Of a stretch of DNA of 37,582 bases, positions 15,611-24,942 are shown piece after piece (the stretch's first letter is position 1; each line of letters opens with the position of its first letter). The notes under the pieces are model-generated. The model saw only the letters and a program-made list of their open reading frames with translations, made no database searches and had not been told where the DNA came from. The stretch is from an uncultured Alistipes sp. (GTDB lineage Bacteria > Bacteroidota > Bacteroidia > Bacteroidales > Rikenellaceae): the NCBI GenBank assembly GCA_900769445.1, contig CAAGGR010000113.1, positions 1 through 37,582 on the forward strand, in the 5' to 3' direction. A program made the translations under genes and the position numbers.

Positions 15611-18600
15611 ATGATTGACAATTTGAATAGATTTAATCGCTGGAATAACATCGTGGGATGGTTGGTGTTTTTTATTGCCACATTATCCTATTTGATGACC
15701 ATGGAGCCTACAACAAGTTTGTGGGATTGCAGCGAGTTTATCGCGACGTCGTATAAGTTGGAGGTGGGACATCCACCAGGGGCGCCACTCTTTATGATGT
15801 TGGCTCGCTTGGCATCGATGCTTGCGCCATCTCCAGAGGCTGTGCCGATGATGATTAATGCGATGAATGCCATCGCCTCGGGCTTCTGTATCTTGTTCCT
15901 ATTCTGGACTATCACGCATCTTGCTCGCAGGGTAACGACATCGAACGGTGGTGAGGAGTTATCGCTAAGCAACACGATTCTTGTGCTTGGGGCTGGTGCT
16001 GTGGGAGCTTTGTCGTATGCCTACACCGATACCTTCTGGTTCTCGGCAGTCGAGGGTGAGGTGTATGCGCTCTCGTCGATGTTTACAGCGTTAGTGGTGT
16101 GGTTGATGCTTAAGTGGGAGGAGAATGCCCATCGTGCAACCTCGATGCGCTGGATAGTATTTATCGCATATCTGATGGGTCTCTCGATAGGTGTGCATAT
16201 CCTCAATCTGCTTACTATCCCTGCGTTGGTGATGATATATTTCTTCCGTAGCTACGAGTATCGCACAGCCAAGGACTACTTCCTAAAGATATGCTTGGCG
16301 CTTGTAGTGTCGTTGGTGATTTTGGGAGCTATAAATGGCATTATCATCCCATATACTGTGGCGTTGGGTGCGGCGGTGGATACCTTCGCGGTAAATACTC
16401 TCGGCTTGCCAGTGAATGTTGGTATGGTGGTGTTTGTGGTTGCGGTATTTGCGCTACTTGGGTACTTGATTCTCTTTACCCACAAGCGCGGCTACAGGGT
16501 GCTGAATACTATAACTATGGCTGTGGCGGTGATATTGATTGGCTTCTCGTCATACGCTTCGGTATCTATTCGTGCTGCGGCAAACCCTCCGATGAACTCG
16601 AACGACCCATCTACACCTCATAAGCTACTTAGTCTGCTTAACCGTGATCAGTATGGTAATCGCCCCTTGTTGGTGGGCCCATACTACTCGGCAATGCCGC
16701 TCTCGTTGGTGGAGCCAAACTTCGACTATATGTCGGAGGATGAGTATTTGCCTACGGGTAATTACAGCGCTAAGAGTATGATGTGGCTAAACCCTGAGAC
16801 GGGTAAGTATGAGGAGCGTGAGATTTTCGATGGATATATCTATCCTGAGGAGGCTAACCGCATCCTGCCTCGTATGTGGTACTACTCGCGTAGAAGTAAT
16901 TATGAGGAGGGCTGGGTAAATATGGTCAATGGACACCCTTCGGTATATGTTGAGGACTCGACAGGTGGCGCTTGGTATGAGCCTACAGCGCTTGAGGATG
17001 TAAACTACTTCCTTGGCTACCAGATGGGCGATATGTTCTGGCGCTACTTTATGTGGAACTTTGTGGGTCGTCAGGATGATAACCAACTGCAGTCGGATGC
17101 CGAGAATCGCATCTATTTGAATGGTGGCTGGCTCTCGGGTATCGATGCACTGGATAAGTTCTATGTGGGGCCACGCACGTTGCTGCCATCAGAGATGGAG
17201 AATAATCCCGCCCACAATGGCTACTTCTTCTTGCCACTGTTGTTGGGTCTGTTGGGTCTGATATATCAGTTGAATGTCGACTGGCGTAACTTCTTTGTTG
17301 TCGGGTTGCTCTTTGTGATGATGGGTATCGCCCTTGTGGTATACTTCAACACTGCTCCCGATGAGCCTCGTGAGCGAGACTATGTATATGCAGGAGCCTT
17401 CTATGCCTTTAGTATATGGCTCGGCTTGGGTGTTATGGCTATTGGCGATTTGCTGCTATCGCTCTTTACTAAGCTCTTGAAGCCAACGAATAGGGTGGCC
17501 TTGACAACCTCTATCGTTGTAGTGCTAATATCGGGATGTGTTCCTGTGGTGCTTGCCTCGGAGAACTGGGACGACCACGACCGCTCGAACCGCTATATGG
17601 CGCGCGATATTGGTCGCAACTTCCTAAATACGGTGCCAGAGAATGGTATCATCATCAACTATGGCGATAACGACACCTTCCCGTTGTGGTATTGCCAGGA
17701 GGTTGAGGGTGTGCGCCCCGATGTGAGGATTATGAACTCCTCGTATCTTGGTGGCGAGTGGTATATCGACGAGATGAAGCTCGCAGCAAACGAGGCTGAT
17801 GGTGTGCCATTCACAATACCATCTACAAAGTATAGCTTCGTAAACGACTGGACTCTTGTAGCAAACCCTATTGATGTGCTTGATAGTGATAAGGCGCGCA
17901 AGCTACGCAAGGAGCGTCGTCGTATCGATAACGAGGGTTACTATAACATCGAATATCTCGATATTTCGGGTCGTAGGCAGGTGCTTGCAGGTACCTATAG
18001 CGATATTTCGAAGAAGATTGGTGAGAGCCAGAAGATAATGTCTGAGTATCAGCCATATATCGAGGAGTATATCTCTAAGGGAGATACTGCGTCGGATGGT
18101 TTCTACGATGTATATGTGCCATATGCTGTGGCGCAGATTACCCTCGATGCTATCACTGGCGATGCAGCCTTTATGGCGGACTACGATAAGATGGAGGAGT
18201 ACTGGGCGTATAACGATGCTATTGCTGAGTGCGATATGTTGCTTAGCGATGCCATTCGTCTCTTTATCTCGGATGCGCCGATGAGCCTCGCTATAAATGG
18301 CGGTCGCATCTATATCCTGGGCGAGGGTGAGACTATCCCTGTTGACGAGCGTAAGGATGACTATCGCATGATGGGCAAACTTAAGGCTAAGGTGGATAGC
18401 TACTTCGATGGCTTGGATAGCGACTATATCCTCGTGGCAAAGCGCTATGTGATACCTGTAGACAAGGATAATGTTGTGGCTTCGGGAATACTCTCGGAGG
18501 CTGAGGTTGAGCGCGCTGTGGATGAGGTCTATATCTCGCTTAGCGGTAAGTCAATGCTTACGAAGGATCATCTTATGATGCTTGATTTGTTCGCTCACTT

Positions 18601-19762
18601 CGACTGGAAGCGCCCACTATCATTTACCCAGGCGCACCTTATGAAGGACTACGGCATTGTGGATTATGCCCGTTTTGATGGCTATGCCTACACCTTTGTC
18701 CCTATCTACACCCGCTACCGTTCAGGCTCTGAGACAGGCTATCTGGATGCTGATAAGCTCTATCCACGCTTTATGGGTAACGATGCGGAGGTTGAGCCGT
18801 TGCACTATGGTAATATCGCTGAGGATGGCGTTCTTGTCGACCACTTTATCCGCTACAATATCTCTGCATCGCGCCTACGCGAGAACTTTGCGCGCGTGGC
18901 TACTGAGTTCCTGCGTCGTGGCGCTCAGGAGGATATCGTAAAGGCTGAGGAGCTGCTCGATAGGGGTATTGAGGTGTTGCCATCCCACAAGATTGGCTAC
19001 ACACATAGCAATACGATGCCATATATTCGTGGCTACTACACCATCGCGAACTACTATCTCGATGGGGCGATTGAGGAGCTTGAGACAGCAAATGATATGT
19101 TCGAGGATATGCTTGGCATAAGCACCAATGTAGAGGAGGGTGTAGATAAGTTTACCTACTTCTACGACCTTTCGGATGCTGCTGCAGAGTACCACTCGAC
19201 AGCTATGCACCGCGGTCTAAATGTGGAGAGTGTAAATCACCATCTTTTGCGTAGTGATGAACTCTTTGCTAAGGCAGAGGAGGATTATAATAAGGGTGAT
19301 AAGCTCGCTGCTGAGTATATCAAGATTAAGGGCGAGTGGGTTGCCTACTACTTGCAGTTTGCTACCTACGATAGCTTCTCTACGGTAATCAGCGAGAAAC
19401 TGTATAACGCGATGCTCGATATTATAGAGACCCTTGACACCAGTCATATGCTTGCGGGTAGCTTCGAGTGGGTGGCTAATGGTGGCACTGAGGCAGGATT
19501 GGTGGAGCAGCCACTAAACTTCGATGCACTTGCCTATAGTTATCTATGTGCTGTGCGTTACCTCACACCGAGCGATATCGATGACCCACAGATGGCTATT
19601 ATGGAGGGACATATATGTAATCTATTTGAGATATACAATGGTCTGCCACTTAGTCGTATGATGGGCGGTAGAAGCATCCCTGCAGAGTATCTATATGAGT
19701 TGGAGGATTTCCTTTCGCAGCCAGCGCAGTACGATATCCTCTCGATTTATGGTAAGATATAA
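15611..19762 (+). CDS. DUF2723 membrane glycosyltransferase-like protein (TMEM260-related, GT-C fold)
   Basis: A 1383-residue protein. About ten hydrophobic segments in residues 15-300 and 530-660 carry the family's conserved loops: WDCSEFIATSYKLEVGHPPGAP (near 45-65) and DTFWFSAVEGEVYALSS (near 140-156), like other GT-C lipid-sugar-dependent transferases. The DEPRERDYVYAGAFYAF segment (about 590-605) is also characteristic. The second half is soluble, with LINYGDNDTFPLWYCQEVEGVR-type sequence and a helical, TPR-like tail from about 1080. The human member TMEM260 is an O-mannosyltransferase, so protein O-glycosylation is a reasonable hypothesis here. Start chosen from the promoter position. 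cysS follows after 30 bases, probably in one transcript. Confidence 0.8.
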   Translation: MIDNLNRFNRWNNIVGWLVFFIATLSYLMTMEPTTSLWDCSEFIATSYKLEVGHPPGAPLFMMLARLASMLAPSPEAVPMMINAMNAIASGFCILFLFWTITHLARRVTTSNGGEELSLSNTILVLGAGAVGALSYAYTDTFWFSAVEGEVYALSSMFTALVVWLMLKWEENAHRATSMRWIVFIAYLMGLSIGVHILNLLTIPALVMIYFFRSYEYRTAKDYFLKICLALVVSLVILGAINGIIIPYTVALGAAVDTFAVNTLGLPVNVGMVVFVVAVFALLGYLILFTHKRGYRVLNTITMAVAVILIGFSSYASVSIRAAANPPMNSNDPSTPHKLLSLLNRDQYGNRPLLVGPYYSAMPLSLVEPNFDYMSEDEYLPTGNYSAKSMMWLNPETGKYEEREIFDGYIYPEEANRILPRMWYYSRRSNYEEGWVNMVNGHPSVYVEDSTGGAWYEPTALEDVNYFLGYQMGDMFWRYFMWNFVGRQDDNQLQSDAENRIYLNGGWLSGIDALDKFYVGPRTLLPSEMENNPAHNGYFFLPLLLGLLGLIYQLNVDWRNFFVVGLLFVMMGIALVVYFNTAPDEPRERDYVYAGAFYAFSIWLGLGVMAIGDLLLSLFTKLLKPTNRVALTTSIVVVLISGCVPVVLASENWDDHDRSNRYMARDIGRNFLNTVPENGIIINYGDNDTFPLWYCQEVEGVRPDVRIMNSSYLGGEWYIDEMKLAANEADGVPFTIPSTKYSFVNDWTLVANPIDVLDSDKARKLRKERRRIDNEGYYNIEYLDISGRRQVLAGTYSDISKKIGESQKIMSEYQPYIEEYISKGDTASDGFYDVYVPYAVAQITLDAITGDAAFMADYDKMEEYWAYNDAIAECDMLLSDAIRLFISDAPMSLAINGGRIYILGEGETIPVDERKDDYRMMGKLKAKVDSYFDGLDSDYILVAKRYVIPVDKDNVVASGILSEAEVERAVDEVYISLSGKSMLTKDHLMMLDLFAHFDWKRPLSFTQAHLMKDYGIVDYARFDGYAYTFVPIYTRYRSGSETGYLDADKLYPRFMGNDAEVEPLHYGNIAEDGVLVDHFIRYNISASRLRENFARVATEFLRRGAQEDIVKAEELLDRGIEVLPSHKIGYTHSNTMPYIRGYYTIANYYLDGAIEELETANDMFEDMLGISTNVEEGVDKFTYFYDLSDAAAEYHSTAMHRGLNVESVNHHLLRSDELFAKAEEDYNKGDKLAAEYIKIKGEWVAYYLQFATYDSFSTVISEKLYNAMLDIIETLDTSHMLAGSFEWVANGGTEAGLVEQPLNFDALAYSYLCAVRYLTPSDIDDPQMAIMEGHICNLFEIYNGLPLSRMMGGRSIPAEYLYELEDFLSQPAQYDILSIYGKI

Positions 19763-19792
19763 TTGTGAACAATAATAATTTAAGAATAGAAT

Positions 19793-21262
19793 ATGGAAAA
19801 GATTGTTTTGTATAATACGCTTACACGTCGTAAGGAGACGTTTGAGCCTATCAATCCGGAGCATGTAGGAATGTATGTATGTGGCCCTACTGTCTATGGC
19901 GATCCACACTTGGGTCATGCGCGCCCTGCGGTAACATTCGACTTGTTGTTCCGCTACCTACAGTCGTTGGGCTATAAGGTGCGCTATGTGCGTAACATTA
20001 CCGATGTGGGACACTTGGAGCAGGATGCCGACGAGGGCGAGGATAAGATTGCTAAGAAGGCGCGCTTGGAGCAGCTCGAGCCTATGGAGGTGGCGCACTA
20101 CTACACTGAGCGCTATCGTGATGCTATGCGCGAGTTGGGCGTTAAGTCGCCATCTATCGAGCCTCACGCATCGGGACATATCATCGAGCAGATTGAGATG
20201 GTGAAGCGCATCCTTGATGCTGGCTATGCCTACGAGTCTAATGGCTCTATCTACTTCGACGTGGAGAAGTACAACAAGGACTACCGTTATGGTCGCCTCT
20301 CGGGTCGTAACCTTGACGATATCGTTACCAACACCCGCGAGTTGGATGGTCAGAGCGACAAGCACCACTCCTTCGACTTTGCGTTGTGGAAGAAGGCTTC
20401 GCCAGAGCATATTATGCGTTGGCCATCGCCTTGGAGCGACGGTTTCCCAGGTTGGCATATGGAGTGTTCGGCGATGAGTACAAAGTATCTCGGCGAGCAG
20501 TTCGATATCCATGGTGGCGGTATGGATCTTATGTTCCCACACCACGAGTGCGAGATTGCGCAGTCTACAGCAGCGTTGGGTAAGGACTCAGCGCGCTACT
20601 GGGTACACAACAATATGATTACTATCAATGGTCAGAAGATGGGTAAGTCGCTCGGTAACTTCATTACTCTCGAGCAGCTCTTTACTGGTACACACCCAAT
20701 TCTTGAGCAGGCGTATACCCCTATGACCATCCGCTTCTTCGTGCTTCAGGCGCACTATCGCTCAACCCTTGACTTCTCGAACGAGGCGTTGCAGGCAGCA
20801 GAGAAGGGGCTTGATCGTCTTATGAAGGCTGTGGAGACTCTTGGTAAGCTAAAGCCAGCAGATAAGTCTACAGCCGATGTTAGCGAGCTTGAGCGCCGTT
20901 GTAAGGAGGCTATGGCTGATGATATCAACTCTCCAATGGTAATCTCTGCCCTCTTCGACTGGGTGCGTATCATCAACCAGGCGGCTGAGGGTGGTCAGTC
21001 ATTCACCGCAGAGGATCTTGAGAAATTGAAGGCTATTGTAAACCGCTATGTCTTTGATATTCTTGGTCTTCGCAATGAGAAGGCTGCCGATGCAGGAGGT
21101 AAAGATATGGTATCACCTCTTGTAGATATGCTCCTCAATATGCGTATGGAGGCTAAGGCAAACAAAGATTGGGCTACATCCGATAAGATTCGTGATAACC
21201 TTACAGCAATTGGCATTCGAGTTAAGGATAGAAAAGACGGATTTGACTGGGAAATAGAATAA
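19793..21262 (+). CDS. cysS: cysteine--tRNA ligase
   Basis: A 489-residue class I aminoacyl-tRNA synthetase. C30 in YVCGPTVY is the first zinc ligand, and the HIGH motif is HLGH (39-42). GWHMECSAMS and FPHHECEIAQS supply the other zinc ligands and substrate contacts. The KMSKS loop is KMGKS, a common variant in this family. Length and DALR-like C-terminal helical domain are normal. A ~130-bp palindromic repeat starts directly at its stop codon. Confidence 0.97.
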   Translation: MEKIVLYNTLTRRKETFEPINPEHVGMYVCGPTVYGDPHLGHARPAVTFDLLFRYLQSLGYKVRYVRNITDVGHLEQDADEGEDKIAKKARLEQLEPMEVAHYYTERYRDAMRELGVKSPSIEPHASGHIIEQIEMVKRILDAGYAYESNGSIYFDVEKYNKDYRYGRLSGRNLDDIVTNTRELDGQSDKHHSFDFALWKKASPEHIMRWPSPWSDGFPGWHMECSAMSTKYLGEQFDIHGGGMDLMFPHHECEIAQSTAALGKDSARYWVHNNMITINGQKMGKSLGNFITLEQLFTGTHPILEQAYTPMTIRFFVLQAHYRSTLDFSNEALQAAEKGLDRLMKAVETLGKLKPADKSTADVSELERRCKEAMADDINSPMVISALFDWVRIINQAAEGGQSFTAEDLEKLKAIVNRYVFDILGLRNEKAADAGGKDMVSPLVDMLLNMRMEAKANKDWATSDKIRDNLTAIGIRVKDRKDGFDWEIE

Positions 21263-21389
21263 TTTCTTGTGATAATGGGTCATCTTCGGCACCAAGCTCA
21301 TTGCCCCGAATGGGGATGTACGCCAAGTACACCCCCATCCGTGTCAATTTCGACTTGGCACCAAATCTAACCCATTCTGACAAGAAATT
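21261..21389. repeat. palindromic intergenic repeat, copy A
   Basis: About 129 bp whose ends are inverted copies: AATTTCTTGTGATAATGGGT at the left and the complement of AATTTCTTGTCAGAATGGGT at the right. The arms pair imperfectly up to a central GTAC-GCCAA-GTAC loop. Two relatives lie at 28810-29063. It begins on the stop codon of cysS and could act as a terminator or a mobile palindrome. Positions 21390-21441 hold no evident promoter. Confidence 0.8.
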
Positions 21390-21441
21390 GGGCGTGCGGT
21401 GCCCGAACAAAAAGTAAGTGAAAACTACTACAAAATAGTTA

Positions 21442-22542
21442 ATGGTTAACATAGACCAGATAAATGACTTAAAAGGTCGTGTTGCGAAGCTCTCGGCGTC
21501 GATAGATGTCGAGCAGCGTTGTATAGACCTACAAAATGAGCAGGAGCGCACCGAGGAGCCGAACTTCTGGGATAACCCTGACGAGGCGCGCAAGCAGCTC
21601 AAAAAGGTGGCAGAGATTAAGGCTGCGATAGATGACTATGAGGCTGCGGTGCGTATAGTTGCTGATCTTGACCTATTGCCCGACTTCGTGGCTGAGAGTG
21701 TTCTTACGGAGGAGGAGGCAGATGCGCAGTATGGCGAGGCGGTAGAGATAATCGAGAAGCTCGAGCTTAAGCAGATGCTATCGGGTAAGGAGGATAGACT
21801 CGGTGCCATCATGGATATCAATGCTGGTGCTGGAGGCACTGAGGCGTTGGACTGGGCGCAGATGCTGATGCGTATGTACACCCGCTGGGGTGAGGCGCAT
21901 GGCTACACCGTCAAGGTGGTGAACTATCAGGCGGGCGACGAGGTGGGCGTTAAGTCCTGCACCTTGGAGTTTGAGGGCGAGTACGCCTATGGCTACCTGC
22001 GTAGCGAGAGCGGTGTGCATCGTATGGTGCGCCTATCGCCATTCAATGCCAACAACAAACGTCAGACAACCTTCGTGTCGGTATTCGTGTCGCCAGCGGT
22101 GGATGATAGCATCGAGATTAATATCTCGCCTGCCGATATCGAGTGGGATACTTTCCGTGCAAGTGGTGCTGGAGGTCAGAATGTCAATAAAGTGGAGACT
22201 GCTGTGCGTCTGCGCTATCACGGTAAGGATGCCGAGACGGGTGAGCCTGTGGAGTTCCTTATTGAGAATATGGAGACTCGTTCGCAGCTCAACAACCGCG
22301 AGAATGCTATGCGCATCCTGCGCTCGAAGCTCTATCAGCGTGAGTTAGATAAGCGTATGGCAACACAGCAGGCATTGGAGGCAACAAAGAAGCGTATCGA
22401 GTGGGGATCGCAGATACGTAGTTATGTCTTTGATGATAGACGTGTTAAGGATCATCGCACAGGATATCAGACATCCAACGTGGATGCTGTGATGGATGGC
22501 GATTTGGATGGCTTTATAAAGGAGTATCTACTTCAATATTAG
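21442..22542 (+). CDS. prfB: peptide chain release factor 2
   Basis: A 366-residue RF2, which recognises UGA and UAA stops. The recognition tripeptide is SPF in RLSPFNANNK, and the peptide-release motif is GGQ in SGAGGQNVNKVET. The full length is open in one frame: the programmed +1 frameshift found near codon 25 in many species is absent, and the equivalent position reads SIDVEQ. The namZ-like gene follows 10 bases after the stop. Confidence 0.96.
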   Translation: MVNIDQINDLKGRVAKLSASIDVEQRCIDLQNEQERTEEPNFWDNPDEARKQLKKVAEIKAAIDDYEAAVRIVADLDLLPDFVAESVLTEEEADAQYGEAVEIIEKLELKQMLSGKEDRLGAIMDINAGAGGTEALDWAQMLMRMYTRWGEAHGYTVKVVNYQAGDEVGVKSCTLEFEGEYAYGYLRSESGVHRMVRLSPFNANNKRQTTFVSVFVSPAVDDSIEINISPADIEWDTFRASGAGGQNVNKVETAVRLRYHGKDAETGEPVEFLIENMETRSQLNNRENAMRILRSKLYQRELDKRMATQQALEATKKRIEWGSQIRSYVFDDRRVKDHRTGYQTSNVDAVMDGDLDGFIKEYLLQY

Positions 22543-22552
22543 TGAGTTGACT

Positions 22553-23707
22553 ATGCGAAAGCTGTTGGTAATAATGGTTGCAATGTGTGTGGCGGTTGCC
22601 ACCTATGCCGAGGAGGTGTTGGTGGGAGCAACGGACACTGCATCCTATATGCCACTGCTACGCGAAAGGCGTGTGGCGGTGTTGGCAAACCATACGGCGA
22701 TGTATAGCAACGAGGAGCATATTGTGGATATGCTACATCGTGAGGGCGTTGCTCTTGCGGGTATCTTCGCCCCTGAACATGGCTTTCGTGGCGTTCAGGA
22801 GGCGGGGGCAAAGGTGGAAAATGGCGTCGATGAAAAGACAGGCATAGCGATATTGTCGCTCTACAATGGCAACACTAAACGCCCCTCGGATGCGGTTATG
22901 CGCTCGTTTGATGTGTTGGTGGTAGATATGCAGGATGTGGGGCTGAGATTCTACACCTATTATATATCTATGTTGAGGATGGTTGATGCTTGTGCCGATT
23001 TTGGAGTTAAGGTTGTGGTGTTGGATAGACCAAACCCTAATGGACACTATGTTGATGGCCCTATTCTCGATATGAAGTATAAGTCGGGAGTGGGGTGGTT
23101 GCCAATACCCGTAGTTCATGGTCTCACGATGGGCGAGATTGCCCTGATGGCTATAGGCGAGGGGTGGGCAAAAAGGGCTGATATAGAGGTTGTGCGTTGT
23201 CGTAACTACACCCATAGCACACACTATGAACTACCTATAGCGCCATCGCCCAATTTGCCAACACAGCACTCCATATATTTGTACCCCTCGACCTGTCTGT
23301 TTGAGGGTACGGTGGTGAGTATGGGACGTGGTACGGATGCTCCATTTGAGATATATGGACATCCCGAGATGAAGAACCGAGAGTTTGAGTTTACACCCGA
23401 GCCTAATGCTGGCTCTAAGACTCCACCACATAGTGGTAAACGATGCTATGGCGTGGACTTGCGTAAAGTGGCAGATGAAGATATATGGCGCGAAGGCGTT
23501 AATTTAGAATACATTATCGATGCCTACCGCGACTTGAACATAGGGGATAAGTTCTTTACTCCGATGTTTGAGAAACTGATAGGCGTTGGCTATGTGCGCG
23601 AGATGATTAAGGAGGGTCGCACAGCTAAAGAGATAGAGGCTCAGTGGCAAGAGGAGTTGGAGAGATATAGAGCCTTGCGTAAGCGCTATTTGATATACGA
23701 AGAGTAA
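22553..23707 (+). CDS. namZ: DUF1343 exo-beta-N-acetylmuramidase (NamZ-like, GH171)
   Basis: A 384-residue protein with a signal peptide (MRKLLVIMVAMCVAVATYA). Conserved family segments are present: VLANHTA (about 44-50), GIFAPEHGFRG (about 72-82), VVDMQDVGLRFYTYYISM (about 124-141), VVLDRPNPNG (about 156-165) and EGTVVSMGRGTDAPFE (about 252-267). The characterised member, NamZ of Bacillus subtilis, removes terminal MurNAc from peptidoglycan fragments, so a periplasmic wall-recycling role is likely. I start at the ATG at 22553 rather than the TTG six bases earlier. Confidence 0.85.
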   Translation: MRKLLVIMVAMCVAVATYAEEVLVGATDTASYMPLLRERRVAVLANHTAMYSNEEHIVDMLHREGVALAGIFAPEHGFRGVQEAGAKVENGVDEKTGIAILSLYNGNTKRPSDAVMRSFDVLVVDMQDVGLRFYTYYISMLRMVDACADFGVKVVVLDRPNPNGHYVDGPILDMKYKSGVGWLPIPVVHGLTMGEIALMAIGEGWAKRADIEVVRCRNYTHSTHYELPIAPSPNLPTQHSIYLYPSTCLFEGTVVSMGRGTDAPFEIYGHPEMKNREFEFTPEPNAGSKTPPHSGKRCYGVDLRKVADEDIWREGVNLEYIIDAYRDLNIGDKFFTPMFEKLIGVGYVREMIKEGRTAKEIEAQWQEELERYRALRKRYLIYEE

Positions 23708-23734
23708 ATGTAAAACAGTCAATAATAGAAGATT

Positions 23735-24934
23735 ATGGGATTTTTTGATCTATTTAAGCGAAAGAAGACCGAGGGGCCAAAAGTGGAGGTAGGTGCATCT
23801 GTAGAGGACGCTGCTCAGGGCGTAGCGGAGCCTGCTACGGAGCAGCACGACCAAGAGCCTGCGCCAGTGGAGGTGGCCGAGGAGTATGTGGTAACCACAA
23901 CTGAGGATGTTGTGGTGGAGAGTGCTGAGCCTGAGATGGTGTCTGAGCCTGAGACTGCTCCAGAGGTTGAGGAGTATGAGGATGAGGAGGTTGATGTTGA
24001 GGAGGAGCGTAAGGAGCTTGCTGAGGGTTTGGAGAAGACAAAAGAGGGCTTCTTTGGTCGCCTAAAGCGCGCTATTGCGGGTCGCTCGACTGTGGATGCG
24101 GATGTGTTGGATGATTTGGAGGAGGTGCTTATCACATCGGATGTAGGTGTGGAGACTACCGTGAAGATTATCAACGCTATAGAGGAGCGTGTGGCAAAGG
24201 ATAAGTATATGAACACCTCAGAGCTACACGGCATCCTTCGCGACGAGATAGCTAAACTTATGGAGGAGTCGCACCGCTCGACAAAGGATTTCGGTATCGA
24301 GGTTAAGCCTGGCTATCCATATGTTATGATGGTTGTGGGTGTGAATGGTGCTGGTAAGACCACAACGATTGGTAAACTCGCTGCGAAGCTTACACGTGCG
24401 GGTCGCAAGGTATATATCGGTGCTGCCGACACCTTCCGTGCTGCCGCTATCGACCAGTTGGCGGTATGGGCGGAGCGCGCAGGTGCTACGATGGTGCGTC
24501 AGGATATGGGTTCAGACCCTGCATCTGTGGCATACGATACGCTGCGCTCGGCAGTGGCTAATGGTGCCGATGTCGTGCTTATCGATACCGCAGGTCGTCT
24601 GCATAACAAGGTGGGTCTTATGAAGGAGCTAACCAAGATTCGTAACGTTATGTCGAAGGTTATCCCAGATGCGCCACACGAGGTAATGCTTGTCTTAGAT
24701 GGCTCTACGGGTCAGAATGCCTTTGAGCAGGCGAAGCAGTTTACCGAGGCTACGCAGGTAACATCGTTGGCTATTACCAAGCTCGACGGTACGGCTAAGG
24801 GTGGTGTGGTTATAGGTATCAGCGACCGCTTCCACATCCCAGTACGCTATATCGGTATCGGTGAGGGCATCGACCAGTTGAAGATGTTCGACCGCAGAGA
24901 GTTTGTACGTGCATTGTTTGGTGATAAGGAGTAA
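23735..24934 (+). CDS. ftsY: signal recognition particle receptor FtsY
   Basis: A 399-residue SRP GTPase that docks ribosome-SRP complexes at the membrane. An acidic, low-complexity A region (about 10-95, rich in E, V, T) precedes the N domain (about 100-190). The G domain follows with GVNGAGKTTT (P-loop, about 204-213), DTFRAAA, DTAGR and TKLDGTAKGG. It ends in GIGEGIDQLKMFD, the usual SRP GTPase C-terminus. rimO starts 8 bases after the stop. Confidence 0.96.
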   Translation: MGFFDLFKRKKTEGPKVEVGASVEDAAQGVAEPATEQHDQEPAPVEVAEEYVVTTTEDVVVESAEPEMVSEPETAPEVEEYEDEEVDVEEERKELAEGLEKTKEGFFGRLKRAIAGRSTVDADVLDDLEEVLITSDVGVETTVKIINAIEERVAKDKYMNTSELHGILRDEIAKLMEESHRSTKDFGIEVKPGYPYVMMVVGVNGAGKTTTIGKLAAKLTRAGRKVYIGAADTFRAAAIDQLAVWAERAGATMVRQDMGSDPASVAYDTLRSAVANGADVVLIDTAGRLHNKVGLMKELTKIRNVMSKVIPDAPHEVMLVLDGSTGQNAFEQAKQFTEATQVTSLAITKLDGTAKGGVVIGISDRFHIPVRYIGIGEGIDQLKMFDRREFVRALFGDKE

Positions 24935-24942
24935 CCTCTACT

